DNA of 64,000 nucleotides. Source: Pseudoalteromonas luteoviolacea (GTDB lineage: Bacteria; Pseudomonadota; Gammaproteobacteria; Enterobacterales; Alteromonadaceae). Position 1 is the stretch's first letter; the number at the start of each line of letters is the position of its first letter. Location of the stretch: the NCBI RefSeq assembly GCF_000814765.1, contig NZ_JWIC01000004.1, positions 248,001 through 312,000 on the forward strand. Reading direction: 5' to 3'. The translations under genes were made by a program, and so were the position numbers. The notes beneath the pieces were generated by a model, which did no database searches, had not been told where the DNA came from, and worked only from the letters and a program-made list of their open reading frames with translations. Positions 26,714 to 37,571 of this stretch are shown here, one piece after another.

Positions 26714-27721
26714 ATGTTAAATGTTTCTATTATCGGCGCCAGTGGATATAGTGGTGCAGAATTAGCCAAATTACTAGCAAATCATCCTGAATTTAATTTG
26801 ATTAGTTGTTACGTTTCTGAACAAAGTTTGGACAAAGGTAAGTTGTTGAGTTCTTTGTATCCGGAACATAGCGGTTTACTGGATATCGAGTTATCACCCC
26901 TCACAGAGCAAGCATTCGCTCAAATTGCTGCGCAGTCGGATTACGTTTGCCTTTGCACTGACCATAAAGTAAGTGTATCTCTGGCCCCTAAATTTCTCGA
27001 ATTAGGGTTAAAAGTTTTTGACTTGTCAGGGGGCTTTCGCCTAGCTGATGCCTCTCAATACCAAGCATTTTATGGATTTGAACATCCACATCAAGCATTG
27101 CTAGACGAAGCTCAATATGGCTTGGCCGAGTGGTACTCTACTGCGATTAAAGATGCGCAGTTGGTTGCTGTTGCTGGGTGTTATCCAACCGCAGCGTTAA
27201 ATGCATTAAAACCACTTAAAAACGCAGGGTTACTCACTGAATTACCTATTATTATCAATGCGGTTTCCGGTGTTACAGGGGCGGGCAGAAAAGCCTCTTT
27301 GGCTACGCATTTTTGTGAAGTGTCTTTATCTCCTTATGGTTTATTTAACCATCGTCATGGCCCCGAAATCACTCAGTATCTGGATCACCCAGTTCTATTT
27401 ACACCACATTTAGGCAATTTTGCACGTGGGATCTTGGAAACTATCTACGTGCAGTTAAAAGAAGGCGTGACACCTCATGAGGTTGAAGCGGCTTATCAAT
27501 GCCTTGCGGATGAACCCCTTATTCGTCTCAAAGGCGAAAACATGCCATCGATTAAAGGAGCGGCAAATACCCCGTTTGTAGATATAGGCTGGCAACAACA
27601 AGATCAGCAGTTAATCGTGGTTGTCGCAATTGATAATTTACTGAAAGGCGCAGCGGGCCAAGCACTTCAATGTATGAATATTGTTAGTGAGTTTTCACCT
27701 ACTTTGGGGTTAAAAGGATGA
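26714..27721 (+). CDS. argC: N-acetyl-gamma-glutamyl-phosphate reductase
   Basis: The 335-residue protein begins with a Rossmann motif (MLNVSIIGASGYSGAELAKL). The catalytic Cys is residue 156 in VAVAGCYPTAA, and the conserved His is in NHRHGPEITQ. It reduces N-acetylglutamyl phosphate to the semialdehyde with NADPH. It is the first gene of argCBFGH, behind the ARG boxes, and overlaps argB by four bases (ATGA). Confidence 0.96.
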   Translation: MLNVSIIGASGYSGAELAKLLANHPEFNLISCYVSEQSLDKGKLLSSLYPEHSGLLDIELSPLTEQAFAQIAAQSDYVCLCTDHKVSVSLAPKFLELGLKVFDLSGGFRLADASQYQAFYGFEHPHQALLDEAQYGLAEWYSTAIKDAQLVAVAGCYPTAALNALKPLKNAGLLTELPIIINAVSGVTGAGRKASLATHFCEVSLSPYGLFNHRHGPEITQYLDHPVLFTPHLGNFARGILETIYVQLKEGVTPHEVEAAYQCLADEPLIRLKGENMPSIKGAANTPFVDIGWQQQDQQLIVVVAIDNLLKGAAGQALQCMNIVSEFSPTLGLKG

Positions 27722-28506
27722 ATCAAGTAGCAAAACAAACTTGGGTGATCAAAGTGGGTGGTGCGGTGCTCAATACCGAACAAGCCGCGCTTTCGCTATT
27801 TCAGGTTTTACACGAGTTAAGCAAAGAGCAAGACAAGCAGTTTGTACTGGTTCATGGCGGTGGCGCATTAGTTGATCGCTGGCTAGAAGATGCTGGCTTT
27901 GCCACTGCTAAACATCAAGGTTTGCGGATAAGCCCCAAAGAGCAATTGCCATACATAGTCGGCGCTTTGGCGGGGTGCGCTAACAAACAGCTTATGTCAC
28001 AAGCCATTGTTGCGGGACTTCAGCCTGTTGGCACGTGTTTGTACGAGGCGGGTTTTCTAGCTAAGCAAAAGCTCAAGGCGCTCGGGCAGGTCGGTACATG
28101 CGTTGCCGAAGAGGGGCTCGGTCTTTTGGAAAATCTGTTGGCGCTTGGGCGCATACCTCTAGTGAGCTCAGTTGGAATAGGTCAAGACGGCGGTCTGTAT
28201 AACATCAATGCGGATGAGGCTGCTGCGGAGATTGCTCAGAATATTGGCGCTGAGTTGGTATTTATGACCGATGTAGAAGCGGTATTAGATGCACAAAAAC
28301 AGCCTTTGCACTCGTTAAATGCAGAGCAAATTGAGAGCTTGATACAACAGAAGGTGATTGTGGGCGGGATGGAGGTCAAAGTTAAGACCAGTCTTCACGC
28401 TGCCCAACATTTACGACGTGGTGTTTATATCTCTAGTTGGCAAAAGCCAGAAAATTTAATTGCCTTATTAAGAGGCGACCATGTTGGAACCAAAATTTTA
28501 CCTTAG
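27718..28506 (+). CDS. argB: Acetylglutamate kinase
   Basis: The 262-residue amino-acid kinase has WVIKVGGAVL at the N-terminus, LVHGGGALVDRWL for the phosphates, the ligand-binding NINADEAAAEIAQ and GGMEVKVKTSL near the end. It phosphorylates N-acetylglutamate. The short form without an N-terminal extra helix is of the E. coli type, which is not usually feedback inhibited by arginine. It overlaps argC by four bases, and argF starts eight bases after its stop. Confidence 0.95.
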   Translation: MNQVAKQTWVIKVGGAVLNTEQAALSLFQVLHELSKEQDKQFVLVHGGGALVDRWLEDAGFATAKHQGLRISPKEQLPYIVGALAGCANKQLMSQAIVAGLQPVGTCLYEAGFLAKQKLKALGQVGTCVAEEGLGLLENLLALGRIPLVSSVGIGQDGGLYNINADEAAAEIAQNIGAELVFMTDVEAVLDAQKQPLHSLNAEQIESLIQQKVIVGGMEVKVKTSLHAAQHLRRGVYISSWQKPENLIALLRGDHVGTKILP

Positions 28507-28514
28507 GATATACC

Positions 28515-29432
28515 ATGACTCAGTCATTCATCACGGGCTTGGAGCTCGACCAAACTGGACTTTTAAAACTGTTTAATCTTGCGCATCAGATTAAAGCGCA
28601 ACCACAGGATTTTTCACAGGCTTTGGCTGGAAAATCGATAGTCACTTTATTCGAAAAACCAAGCTTACGAACGCGTTTATCATTTGATATCGGGATCAAC
28701 AAGCTCGGTGGCCATGCGGTTTACCTAGATCAACAAAATGGTGCAATGGGCAGCCGCGAATCGGTAAAAGATTTTGCGTTGAATATTTCCACTTGGGCTG
28801 ATGGTATTGTCGCACGTGTTAATCAACATAGCACGCTGTCAACGCTTGCTGAATATGCCACTGTTCCTGTGGTGAATAGTTTGTGTGATCTCTATCACCC
28901 ATGTCAGGCATTGGCTGATTTTATGACATTGCAAGAAGTATATGGCGATGTGAGTGGATTAAAATTGGCCTATTTGGGTGAGGGAAATAACGTGACTCAT
29001 TCTCTGATGTTATTAGCTGCTAGTTTAGGCACCGACTTTGTTGCAGTGTGTCCTAAAGGTCATTCACCAGATGCGCAAATTGTTAAGCAGGCGGAGCAGA
29101 TGGCTGCGGTGAACGGGGCCAGCATTTTGATCAGTGATCGAGTTGAAGCGGCAGCAGGCGCAAATGTACTGTATACAGATACGTGGGTTTCGATGGGCAG
29201 TAATGTGTCATTGGAGCAAGCAAAAGACACGTTTATGCCATATCAAATTAATAGTGAACTGTTAAAACAAACAGGTGCACAAACCGTTTTACATTGCCAG
29301 CCTGCACACAGAGAGTACGAAATTACTTCTGCGGTAATGGATGGTGAAAATTCAAAGATTATTCAACAAGCTGAAAACCGGATGCATGCCCAGAATGCGC
29401 TACTGGTGACCTTGTTAAACAAGCAATATTAA
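28515..29432 (+). CDS. argF: Ornithine carbamoyltransferase
   Basis: ATG 28515 gives 305 residues; the longer frame to 28437 overlaps argB by about 70 bases and is rejected. Carbamoyl-phosphate binding is seen in [15 protein letters not shown] (SxRT) and in [13 protein letters not shown] (HPxQ). Ornithine binding is at DTWVSMG. The C-terminal catalytic loop reads [12 protein letters not shown], where most enzymes have HCLP; the Cys and Arg are kept. It makes citrulline. The late [13 protein letters not shown] end is normal for ornithine, not acetylornithine, transcarbamylases. Confidence 0.94.
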   Translation: MTQSFITGLELDQTGLLKLFNLAHQIKAQPQDFSQALAGKSIVTLFEKPSLRTRLSFDIGINKLGGHAVYLDQQNGAMGSRESVKDFALNISTWADGIVARVNQHSTLSTLAEYATVPVVNSLCDLYHPCQALADFMTLQEVYGDVSGLKLAYLGEGNNVTHSLMLLAASLGTDFVAVCPKGHSPDAQIVKQAEQMAAVNGASILISDRVEAAAGANVLYTDTWVSMGSNVSLEQAKDTFMPYQINSELLKQTGAQTVLHCQPAHREYEITSAVMDGENSKIIQQAENRMHAQNALLVTLLNKQY

Positions 29433-29445
29433 AAGGGTAGAGAAA

Positions 29446-30657
29446 ATGAGTGAAGTAAAGAAGGTTGTACTGGCGTATTCTGGCGGTTTGGATACGTCTG
29501 CAATCGTGCCATGGTTAAAAGAAAATTACGGTTGCGAAGTGGTCGCGTTCGTCGCAGACGTAGGTCAAGGTGAAGAAGAGCTGGCTGGTGTAGAAGAAAA
29601 AGCCATCGCCTCAGGAGCCAGTGAATGCTATGTCGTTGACTTAAAAGAAGAGTTGGTGAGTGATTATATTTACCCAACTTTGCAAACCGGTGCTATTTAT
29701 GAAGGCACCTATTTACTTGGGACTTCGATGGCGCGTCCTATCATTGCCAAAGCTCAGGTGGAAGTAGCCCGTAAAGTGGGGGCTGATGCGTTATCGCATG
29801 GGTGCACAGGTAAAGGTAATGATCAGGTTCGCTTTGAATCTTGTTTTGCTGCGTTAGCGCCTGATTTAAAAGTGATTGCCCCTTGGCGTGAGTGGACACT
29901 ATCGAGCCGAGAGTCGCTGCTTGATTACCTTGCTCAAAGAGATATTCCCTGTGCTGCATCGGCCACAAAAATATACAGTCGAGATGCCAATATTTGGCAC
30001 ATCTCTCATGAGGGTGGTGAGCTTGAAGATCCTTGGAATCAGCCGAGCGATCAGGTTTGGACTTGGACAACAGCGCCTGAGCAAGCGCCTGAGCAGCCTG
30101 AATTTGTCTCAGTGTTAGTCGAACAGGGTAAAGTTGTCGCGGTCAATGGTGAGCGGTACAGTCCTTATCAATGTCTAGTAACCCTAAACCAAATTGCTGC
30201 TAAACATGGGGTGGGCCGTGTTGATATCGTGGAAAATCGTCTCGTAGGTATGAAATCTCGCGGCTGTTATGAAACACCGGGTGGCACGGTGATCATGGCA
30301 GCATTGCAAGCGATCGATGAATTAGTACTCGATAAATCAAGTCGTAAGTGGAAAGAAACATATGCCAGCGAGTTTTCTCATTTAGTCTACGATGGCCGTT
30401 GGTTTACGCCACTGAAAGACTCCATTTTAGCCGCGGCTCAGGCGTTGGCTGGTAATGCGACGGGTGAAGTGGTATTGAAGCTATATAAAGGGCAAGTGGT
30501 CGCTGTACAAAAGCAGTCAGTGAACAGCTTATATAGCGAAGATTTTGCCACCTTTGGTGAAGATGATGTTTATGATCAATCTCATGCTGAGGGCTTTATT
30601 CGTCTGTTCTCGCTGTCGAGTCGAATTGCGGCTTTGAATAAGCAAAAGCAGTCTTAG
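29446..30657 (+). CDS. argG: Argininosuccinate synthase
   Basis: The 403-residue protein begins [20 protein letters not shown], the N-type PP-loop for ATP, and has [16 protein letters not shown], the citrulline/aspartate site, plus [11 protein letters not shown] near the C-terminus. It joins citrulline and aspartate. Thirteen bases separate it from argF, and the argH reading frame follows directly. Length is normal for the short bacterial type. Confidence 0.97.
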   Translation: MSEVKKVVLAYSGGLDTSAIVPWLKENYGCEVVAFVADVGQGEEELAGVEEKAIASGASECYVVDLKEELVSDYIYPTLQTGAIYEGTYLLGTSMARPIIAKAQVEVARKVGADALSHGCTGKGNDQVRFESCFAALAPDLKVIAPWREWTLSSRESLLDYLAQRDIPCAASATKIYSRDANIWHISHEGGELEDPWNQPSDQVWTWTTAPEQAPEQPEFVSVLVEQGKVVAVNGERYSPYQCLVTLNQIAAKHGVGRVDIVENRLVGMKSRGCYETPGGTVIMAALQAIDELVLDKSSRKWKETYASEFSHLVYDGRWFTPLKDSILAAAQALAGNATGEVVLKLYKGQVVAVQKQSVNSLYSEDFATFGEDDVYDQSHAEGFIRLFSLSSRIAALNKQKQS

Positions 30658-30681
30658 TTGGCGCAAAAGGAGTTATACATT

Positions 30682-32058
30682 ATGGCATTATGGGGTGGGC
30701 GCTTTTCTACAGGCCCTGATCAAGCGTTTAAGCAGTTTAATGATTCATTACCTTTTGACTACCAGTTGGTTGAGCAAGATATCGTCGGTTCTATCGCATG
30801 GGCAGGTGCACTTGAGCAAGTTGCTGTTTTGACTCGTGAGGAGTGCAAGCAATTGGTTGATGCGTTGCACTCGCTGCTTGATGAGTCTCAAGCGAATGGT
30901 GTTGAGATAGCAAGCAGTGGCTATGAAGATATTCACTCGTATGTTGAAGCTAAACTGATAGAAAAAGTAGGCGATTTAGGTAAAAAATTGCATACAGGTC
31001 GTAGCCGAAATGATCAAGTTGCTACGGACTTTCGGCTATGGTCTCGCCAGACTGCACAGCAGATTGTGGTTGCACTAAAGTCTTTGCAAGGTGCGTTGGT
31101 GCAGCTAGCTGAACGGGAGTTTGAGACCATTTTACCTGGCTATACACATTTACAGCGCGCGCAGCCTGTGCTCTTCAGTCATTGGTGTATGGCGTATGTT
31201 GAGATGCTGACTCGCGATGTTTCACGTTTGAACGGTGCAATTGAACGCCTTAATGAATGTCCGCTTGGTTCAGGTGCATTAGCAGGGACTGCGTACCCAG
31301 TTGATAGAGAACGTTTGGCAGAGCAGCTCGGTTTTGACCGTGCTACGCGAAATAGCTTAGATGCCGTATCTGATAGAGATTTTGTGGTAGAGCTACTGAG
31401 TTGTGCTTCTATTTCAATGATGCATTTGTCGCGTCTTGCTGAAGATATGATCTTTTATAACAGTGGTGAGTCAGGTTTTATTGAATTGGCAGATAACGTG
31501 ACGTCGGGCTCATCCTTAATGCCGCAGAAGAAAAATCCAGATGCACTGGAGTTAATTCGCGGAAAAACGGGGCGTGTGTTTGGCGCATTTAGTGCCATGA
31601 TGATGACACTCAAAGCACTTCCTTTGGCCTATAACAAAGATATGCAAGAAGATAAAGAAGGTCTGTTTGATGCCCTACCAACGTGGATCGCATGTATTCA
31701 TATGGCGGAGTCTTGTATTAAAGGGGTGAAAGTCAATGCAGAAAGGACCTTAAAGGCTGCGCAAGGCGGACACGCTAATGCAACTGAACTTGCAGATTAC
31801 CTTGTCGCTAAAGGTGTTCCCTTTAGAGAAGGGCATCACATTGTTGGACAATTGGTGCAAATCGCCATTGAGCAGGGCAAGAATTTAGAAGAACTGGCGT
31901 TGGATGAATTGAAACTGGTATGTCCAAAAATTGACAGTGATGTCTATCCGCGGTTAGAAATTGCCGCCTGTATTGCCGCAAGGCAAGCATTGGGTGGCAC
32001 ATCTTTGCCGCAAGTGCGTGAAGCAATCAATACATTTAAGCAATCTATCGCAGATTAA
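30682..32058 (+). CDS. argH: Argininosuccinate lyase
   Basis: ATG 30682 follows AAAAGGAG and gives 458 residues, [14 protein letters not shown], the standard start. Motifs include [29 protein letters not shown] and the signature [12 protein letters not shown] near residue 276. It releases arginine and fumarate. In several related Vibrio and Alteromonas lineages argH carries a C-terminal ArgA acetyltransferase domain; here the protein ends right after the lyase domain, so N-acetylglutamate synthase must be encoded elsewhere. Confidence 0.96.
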   Translation: MALWGGRFSTGPDQAFKQFNDSLPFDYQLVEQDIVGSIAWAGALEQVAVLTREECKQLVDALHSLLDESQANGVEIASSGYEDIHSYVEAKLIEKVGDLGKKLHTGRSRNDQVATDFRLWSRQTAQQIVVALKSLQGALVQLAEREFETILPGYTHLQRAQPVLFSHWCMAYVEMLTRDVSRLNGAIERLNECPLGSGALAGTAYPVDRERLAEQLGFDRATRNSLDAVSDRDFVVELLSCASISMMHLSRLAEDMIFYNSGESGFIELADNVTSGSSLMPQKKNPDALELIRGKTGRVFGAFSAMMMTLKALPLAYNKDMQEDKEGLFDALPTWIACIHMAESCIKGVKVNAERTLKAAQGGHANATELADYLVAKGVPFREGHHIVGQLVQIAIEQGKNLEELALDELKLVCPKIDSDVYPRLEIAACIAARQALGGTSLPQVREAINTFKQSIAD

Positions 32059-32074
32059 AATACATAAGTTACTC

Positions 32075-32111
32075 GAGTGAAGTTATTACACAGCTTCACT
32101 CTGTTATTTTT
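32075..32111 (+). terminator. Terminator of the argCBFGH operon
   Basis: GAGTGAAG (32075-32082) and CTTCACTC (32094-32101) form a perfect 8-bp stem with an 11-base loop, followed by TGTTATTTTT. It lies 16 bases after the argH stop. Confidence 0.8.
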
Positions 32112-32517
32112 AATTAACATTTTATTTTCTTTATTGTGTCATATAATCTGCATTTGTTCCCATAACTTCCCTCTTTCTCAACGATTTACACGCGCTAACA
32201 CTGAAAGAACTAATCTATAGTTTTTTAAGTTTATGACATTAAAGTTCTTTTTGTTTTTTCGCTTCCTAAGTAGATCATCGCATTTGTTGTTAACTGATAT
32301 GAAATTTAGTAATTTTTAATTGTTAAAATAACAATTTTTAGCTCGTTTACTGATAAATCAATAGGTTAATTATTGTTCTTTTAAAGGTTTGGTAAATTTT
32401 TTGTTTTATTTTTGTTTTGATTTGGCCTGCTTGTTGCTTAAATATGACTTCTAGAGTTTTAGCTGCTGAATATTGTTGTGTCAGCTGAAATGAAAAAATT
32501 CATAAAGAGGGAAAGCA
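32112..32517. other. Long AT-rich leader region before the double-glycine peptide gene
   Basis: About 400 bases with no gene-like frame, strongly enriched in T runs. Near its end TTTAGCTG (about 32458-32465) and CAGCTGAA (about 32482-32489) can form an 8-bp stem with one G-U pair, just before the AGAGGG ribosome site. The length suggests a regulated promoter or a leader RNA, but I see no known operator or riboswitch. Confidence 0.5.
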
Positions 32518-32685
32518 ATGTTTAACTTTAATATCAAACACTTTGATTCATCTAAAAATGCTGGAAAAACAAAGACAAAATCTGGTAATGTGATTACATC
32601 TCTCGAAATTTTAAAGGTGGTATCTGGTGGGCGTGGTAGCGGCAATTATCCTAAAAAGCGCTTTTCATATACTCAACGTAGATAA
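32518..32685 (+). CDS. Small peptide with a microcin-type double-glycine leader motif
   Basis: ATG 32518 follows AAAGAGGG at good spacing and encodes 55 residues. The N-terminal 38 residues end SLEILKVVSGG. Relative to a cut after GG, Ser at -11, Leu at -7, Val at -4, Ser at -3 and Gly-Gly at -2/-1 match the leaders of class II microcins such as colicin V (which end in SVSGG) cut by C39-peptidase ABC transporters. The remaining 17 residues, RGSGNYPKKRFSYTQRR, are strongly basic with two aromatic Tyr and one Phe and no Cys. The stop overlaps the start of the next membrane-protein gene (TAATG). A secreted peptide with its immunity or handling partner is the leading idea; no transporter lies nearby. 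Confidence 0.65.
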   Translation: MFNFNIKHFDSSKNAGKTKTKSGNVITSLEILKVVSGGRGSGNYPKKRFSYTQRR

Positions 32686-33200
32686 TGGCATTTGATTACT
32701 TCGGATTAAGTATTGGGGCCCTTGTGATTTGGGGCTTTTTTATGGCCAGTTTACTGCATGTGTCTTTTTACATACTGGCCGTGAATAAAAATGTGCAGGC
32801 ATTAGCATGTGCAACTATTTTGGCTATCTCTTATAGTCTGAGTGACTTGACCATGCCAGTAAATTTTGAGGCCATAGATTTTGGGGTGCTGCTGGCTTAT
32901 GATCTACTCACGTTGTTTATACTCATCATAGCAAGGCACTTTCTATTTCAACAGGCTGCTCGCCAACCTTGCTATACATATTGCTGCATAGGCCTGACCA
33001 TAAATGCGCTGTTATTCCTAGCAATGTTTACTGATTCGTATTTATTAGGCAATTATGAACCCTGGGCTTTATGGTACTTTTATTCTTCAACCGTTAATAT
33101 TGTCGATTTAATCATGGTTAGCGCTGTGATACTGAATCGTGATTTTATAGGCTTGCAATTGTTGTCACGAAAACTTTTGAATACAAAGGCGACTGCTTAG
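32685..33200 (+). CDS. Five-helix membrane protein paired with the double-glycine peptide
   Basis: The 171-residue protein has about five transmembrane helices (roughly residues 6-31, 38-56, 63-88, 97-116, 123-150) and a short basic tail. I do not recognise the family. Its ATG overlaps the stop of the upstream 55-residue peptide by one base and it has no ribosome site of its own that I can see, so its translation should depend on the peptide gene. Such pairing is common for bacteriocins and their membrane immunity proteins, and also for peptide-responsive membrane proteins; both are inference. It is followed by a hairpin. Confidence 0.7.
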   Translation: MAFDYFGLSIGALVIWGFFMASLLHVSFYILAVNKNVQALACATILAISYSLSDLTMPVNFEAIDFGVLLAYDLLTLFILIIARHFLFQQAARQPCYTYCCIGLTINALLFLAMFTDSYLLGNYEPWALWYFYSSTVNIVDLIMVSAVILNRDFIGLQLLSRKLLNTKATA

Positions 33201-33203
33201 TTT

Positions 33204-33231
33204 GCTGCTATCACGTGCGTGTCATAGCAGC
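33204..33231. terminator. Hairpin between the membrane-protein gene and the convergent wzi-like gene
   Basis: GCTGCTAT (33204-33211) and ATAGCAGC (33224-33231) form a perfect 8-bp stem three bases after the stop. It lies between convergent genes and has no clear T tract. Confidence 0.55.
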
Positions 33232-33249
33232 CACTGGCCAGCTCATTAA

Positions 33250-35117
<1,868 letters not shown>

Positions 35118-35255
35118 TTAGCAGCCTTCTAAAGCAAATTCACTGGTCTGCTTTCAAATTTGCTCATTTAACCTTGTATATGTTTAGTGCTATTTTCAAT
35201 TAACCAAGAGGCCGCCAAGCCGTTACTTTAATTAAGCGTGTAAAGAGAGTTGGAT

Positions 35256-35912
35256 ATGAATACCAAGGAAAAAATAATTCGTACGAGTATTGCCTTGTTT
35301 AACCTGCATGGTGAGCGAGCGATAACCACCAATCACATTGCTTCCAATATGGGGATCAGCCCGGGAAACTTGTACTACCACTTTAAAAACAAAGAAGACA
35401 TCATCAGGCATATTTTTTCTCTTTACAGCGAACATTTGAGCACGCATTTTAAGCCACTAAGTATTGAGCATGAGCCTTTGGAGCAGTTGACACAGTACTT
35501 AGACTCTTTGTTTGAGTTAATGTGGCGATATCATTTCTTCTATGACAATCTCACGGATATTTTGGCACGAGATAAAGGATTGAAAAAAGATTACATCGAA
35601 TTTCAATCACAGCTTTTTGAGCAAGTTAAAGCCGTTGTTATTGGTTTGCGCAGTGCGGGAGTGATTGATATTGAAGACTATGATGTGAATGAATTGGCAC
35701 ATATGCTCAAAATGGTTGTTAGCTTTTGGACTCCTTATGTCAAAGCGAGAAGGTTGACGGGCGTACTTGAGCAAAAAGATATCTACAATGGTATTGTGAA
35801 AGTGCTCATGCTATTCAAGCCTTATGCAACACAAATGAGCAGTGACAAAATAGCGCAGCTGAGAGATTATTATCAAGATCAGGCTGATACAAGCTTACCG
35901 AGTATTGCTTAA
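35256..35912 (+). CDS. TetR-family transcriptional regulator
   Basis: ATG 35256 gives 218 residues with an N-terminal helix-turn-helix: TKEKIIRTSIALFNLHGE, TTNHIASNMGISPGNLYYHFKNKEDI. The C-terminal ligand domain is helical and unassigned. It is divergent from coaD, and its role is unknown. Aromatic-rich helices could bind a hydrophobic ligand. A hairpin at 35927-35948 follows. Confidence 0.9.
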   Translation: MNTKEKIIRTSIALFNLHGERAITTNHIASNMGISPGNLYYHFKNKEDIIRHIFSLYSEHLSTHFKPLSIEHEPLEQLTQYLDSLFELMWRYHFFYDNLTDILARDKGLKKDYIEFQSQLFEQVKAVVIGLRSAGVIDIEDYDVNELAHMLKMVVSFWTPYVKARRLTGVLEQKDIYNGIVKVLMLFKPYATQMSSDKIAQLRDYYQDQADTSLPSIA

Positions 35913-35926
35913 TCGGCTGTAATTGA

Positions 35927-35950
35927 GCTGCCATCTGATGTTGGCAGCTT
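35927..35950 (+). terminator. Hairpin after the TetR-family gene
   Basis: GCTGCCA (35927-35933) and TGGCAGC (35942-35948) form a 7-bp stem followed by TTTCG. It is a plausible but weak terminator. Confidence 0.55.
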
Positions 35951-36083
35951 TCGCTGTGATCCTAAACTATTTGCCAATCTCCCTGATTATTTCCTAGTCT
36001 TTAAGAAGTTTGCTATAATCCCGCGCCTTAAAATGATTCAACGTCTTGTGCGTTTATAGTTTCACACCAGCGAGTAACTTCAT

Positions 36084-37541
36084 ATGCTTAAATTTATCGT
36101 CAAGCTGCACCCTGAGATCGTCATTAAAAGTAAATCAGTGCGTAAGCGTTTCACTAAAATTTTAGAAAAAAACATCAAGCTTTTGCTGGGTCGAGTTGAT
36201 GAAAAGATTTTCGTGAAAAACAACTGGGATAATATCACGGTCGTGAGTCAGTTAAGTGATGATAAAACCCGCTTGGCATTGATTGATGGTCTAAAGCGTG
36301 TGCCTGGTGTGACATTATTTTTAGAAGTTCAGGAAGTGACCTTCGAAACGCTGGACGATATCTACCAACACACTTTACCACTAGTACGTGAGCAAATTGC
36401 ACATAAGACGTTTTGTGTCCGTGTGAAACGTCAAGGTAAGCATGACTTCACTTCAAGTGATGTAGAGCGTTACGTGGGTGGGGGGTTAAATCAAAATGTT
36501 GAAACGGCAAGTGTAAAGTTAACTCGACCGCAAGAGACGGTTAAAATCGAAATAAAGGACCAGTTTGCCTATATCGTGCGTGCCCAATATCGTGGCTTAG
36601 GTGGATTTCCACTGCCTACCCAAGAAGATGTGCTGTCATTAATGTCGGGTGGGTTTGATTCGGGTGTTGCCAGCTATCAAATGATCAGAAAAGGTGCTCG
36701 TACGCATTTCTTATTTTTCAACTTAGGTGGGGCTGCACATGAGATTGGTGTGAAGCAAGTAAGTCATTACCTTTGGAAGCAATATAGCTCAACACATAAA
36801 GTAAAATTTATTACGGTTGATTTTGAGCCAGTCGTTGCAGAAATTTTGGAGAATGTAGAAAACAGCCAGATGGGTGTTATCTTAAAGCGTATGATGATGC
36901 GAGCGGGTAGCGCAGTCGCACAAAAGCTTGGTATTCAAGCGCTTGTTACAGGTGAAAGCATTGGTCAGGTTTCCAGCCAAACATTGGCAAACTTGAGTGT
37001 TATTGACCGTGTGACTGAAACTTTGATCCTAAGGCCGTTGATCCAGAATGATAAAGAAGAGATCATCCGGATTGCCAGAGAAATTGGCACATGTGAAATG
37101 GCTGAAGCCATGCCTGAGTACTGTGGTGTGATCTCTAAAAAGCCAACGGTTAAAGCGGTACTAGAGAAAATAGAAGCAGAAGAAGCTAACTTTGATTTTG
37201 ATGTATTAGATACGGTTGTCGATAATGCGGTGATTAAAGATATTCGTGATATCGAAGTTGAAGCAAAAGAAGAAGTTAAAGAAGCTGAAAACGTCAAAGA
37301 GTTACCAGAAAACGCCGTGGTCGTCGATATTCGTTCTCCAGAAGAGGAAGATGCAGATCCATTAGAAATCGATGGTATTGAAGTGATCCATTTACCGTTT
37401 TTCCGGTTAGCGACCAAATTCGGTGATTTGCCTCAAGATAAAGACTATTACCTCTATTGTAGTAAAGGGGTAATGAGTCAGCTACAGGCACTGATCTTAC
37501 ATGAAAATGGTTTTACTAAAGTCAAAGTGTACCGACCATAA
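36084..37541 (+). CDS. thiI: tRNA 4-thiouridine synthase with rhodanese domain
   Basis: The 485-residue protein has an N-terminal ferredoxin-like/THUMP region (residues 1-170), the PP-loop SGGFDSG near residue 188, and a C-terminal rhodanese domain with the persulfide Cys at 459 in YLYCSKGVMSQ. It inserts sulfur at U8 of tRNA and also serves thiamine thiazole synthesis. An acidic linker (about residues 385-415, Glu/Lys/Val repeats) precedes the rhodanese domain. It is a single gene; a palindrome shared with panE follows. Confidence 0.96.
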   Translation: MLKFIVKLHPEIVIKSKSVRKRFTKILEKNIKLLLGRVDEKIFVKNNWDNITVVSQLSDDKTRLALIDGLKRVPGVTLFLEVQEVTFETLDDIYQHTLPLVREQIAHKTFCVRVKRQGKHDFTSSDVERYVGGGLNQNVETASVKLTRPQETVKIEIKDQFAYIVRAQYRGLGGFPLPTQEDVLSLMSGGFDSGVASYQMIRKGARTHFLFFNLGGAAHEIGVKQVSHYLWKQYSSTHKVKFITVDFEPVVAEILENVENSQMGVILKRMMMRAGSAVAQKLGIQALVTGESIGQVSSQTLANLSVIDRVTETLILRPLIQNDKEEIIRIAREIGTCEMAEAMPEYCGVISKKPTVKAVLEKIEAEEANFDFDVLDTVVDNAVIKDIRDIEVEAKEEVKEAENVKELPENAVVVDIRSPEEEDADPLEIDGIEVIHLPFFRLATKFGDLPQDKDYYLYCSKGVMSQLQALILHENGFTKVKVYRP

Positions 37542-37549
37542 AAAATATT

Positions 37550-37571
37550 AGAGCAGGCTTAAGCCTGCTCT
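37550..37571. terminator. 22-base perfect palindrome ending thiI and panE
   Basis: AGAGCAGGCTT and AAGCCTGCTCT are immediately adjacent, an 11-bp perfect inverted repeat. On the minus strand it is followed by TATTTTTTA, a good terminator for panE; on the plus strand ATCAGTTTTATTT gives weaker action for thiI. It covers the last codons of panE. Confidence 0.85.

Noticed and set aside
28437-28514. Upstream extension of argF
   Set aside because: It would overlap argB by about 70 bases, and the normal ornithine transcarbamylase start is the ATG at 28515.
32112-32517. Possible CRISPR leader or repeat array in the AT-rich gap
   Set aside because: No repeated unit is present; the T runs are irregular.
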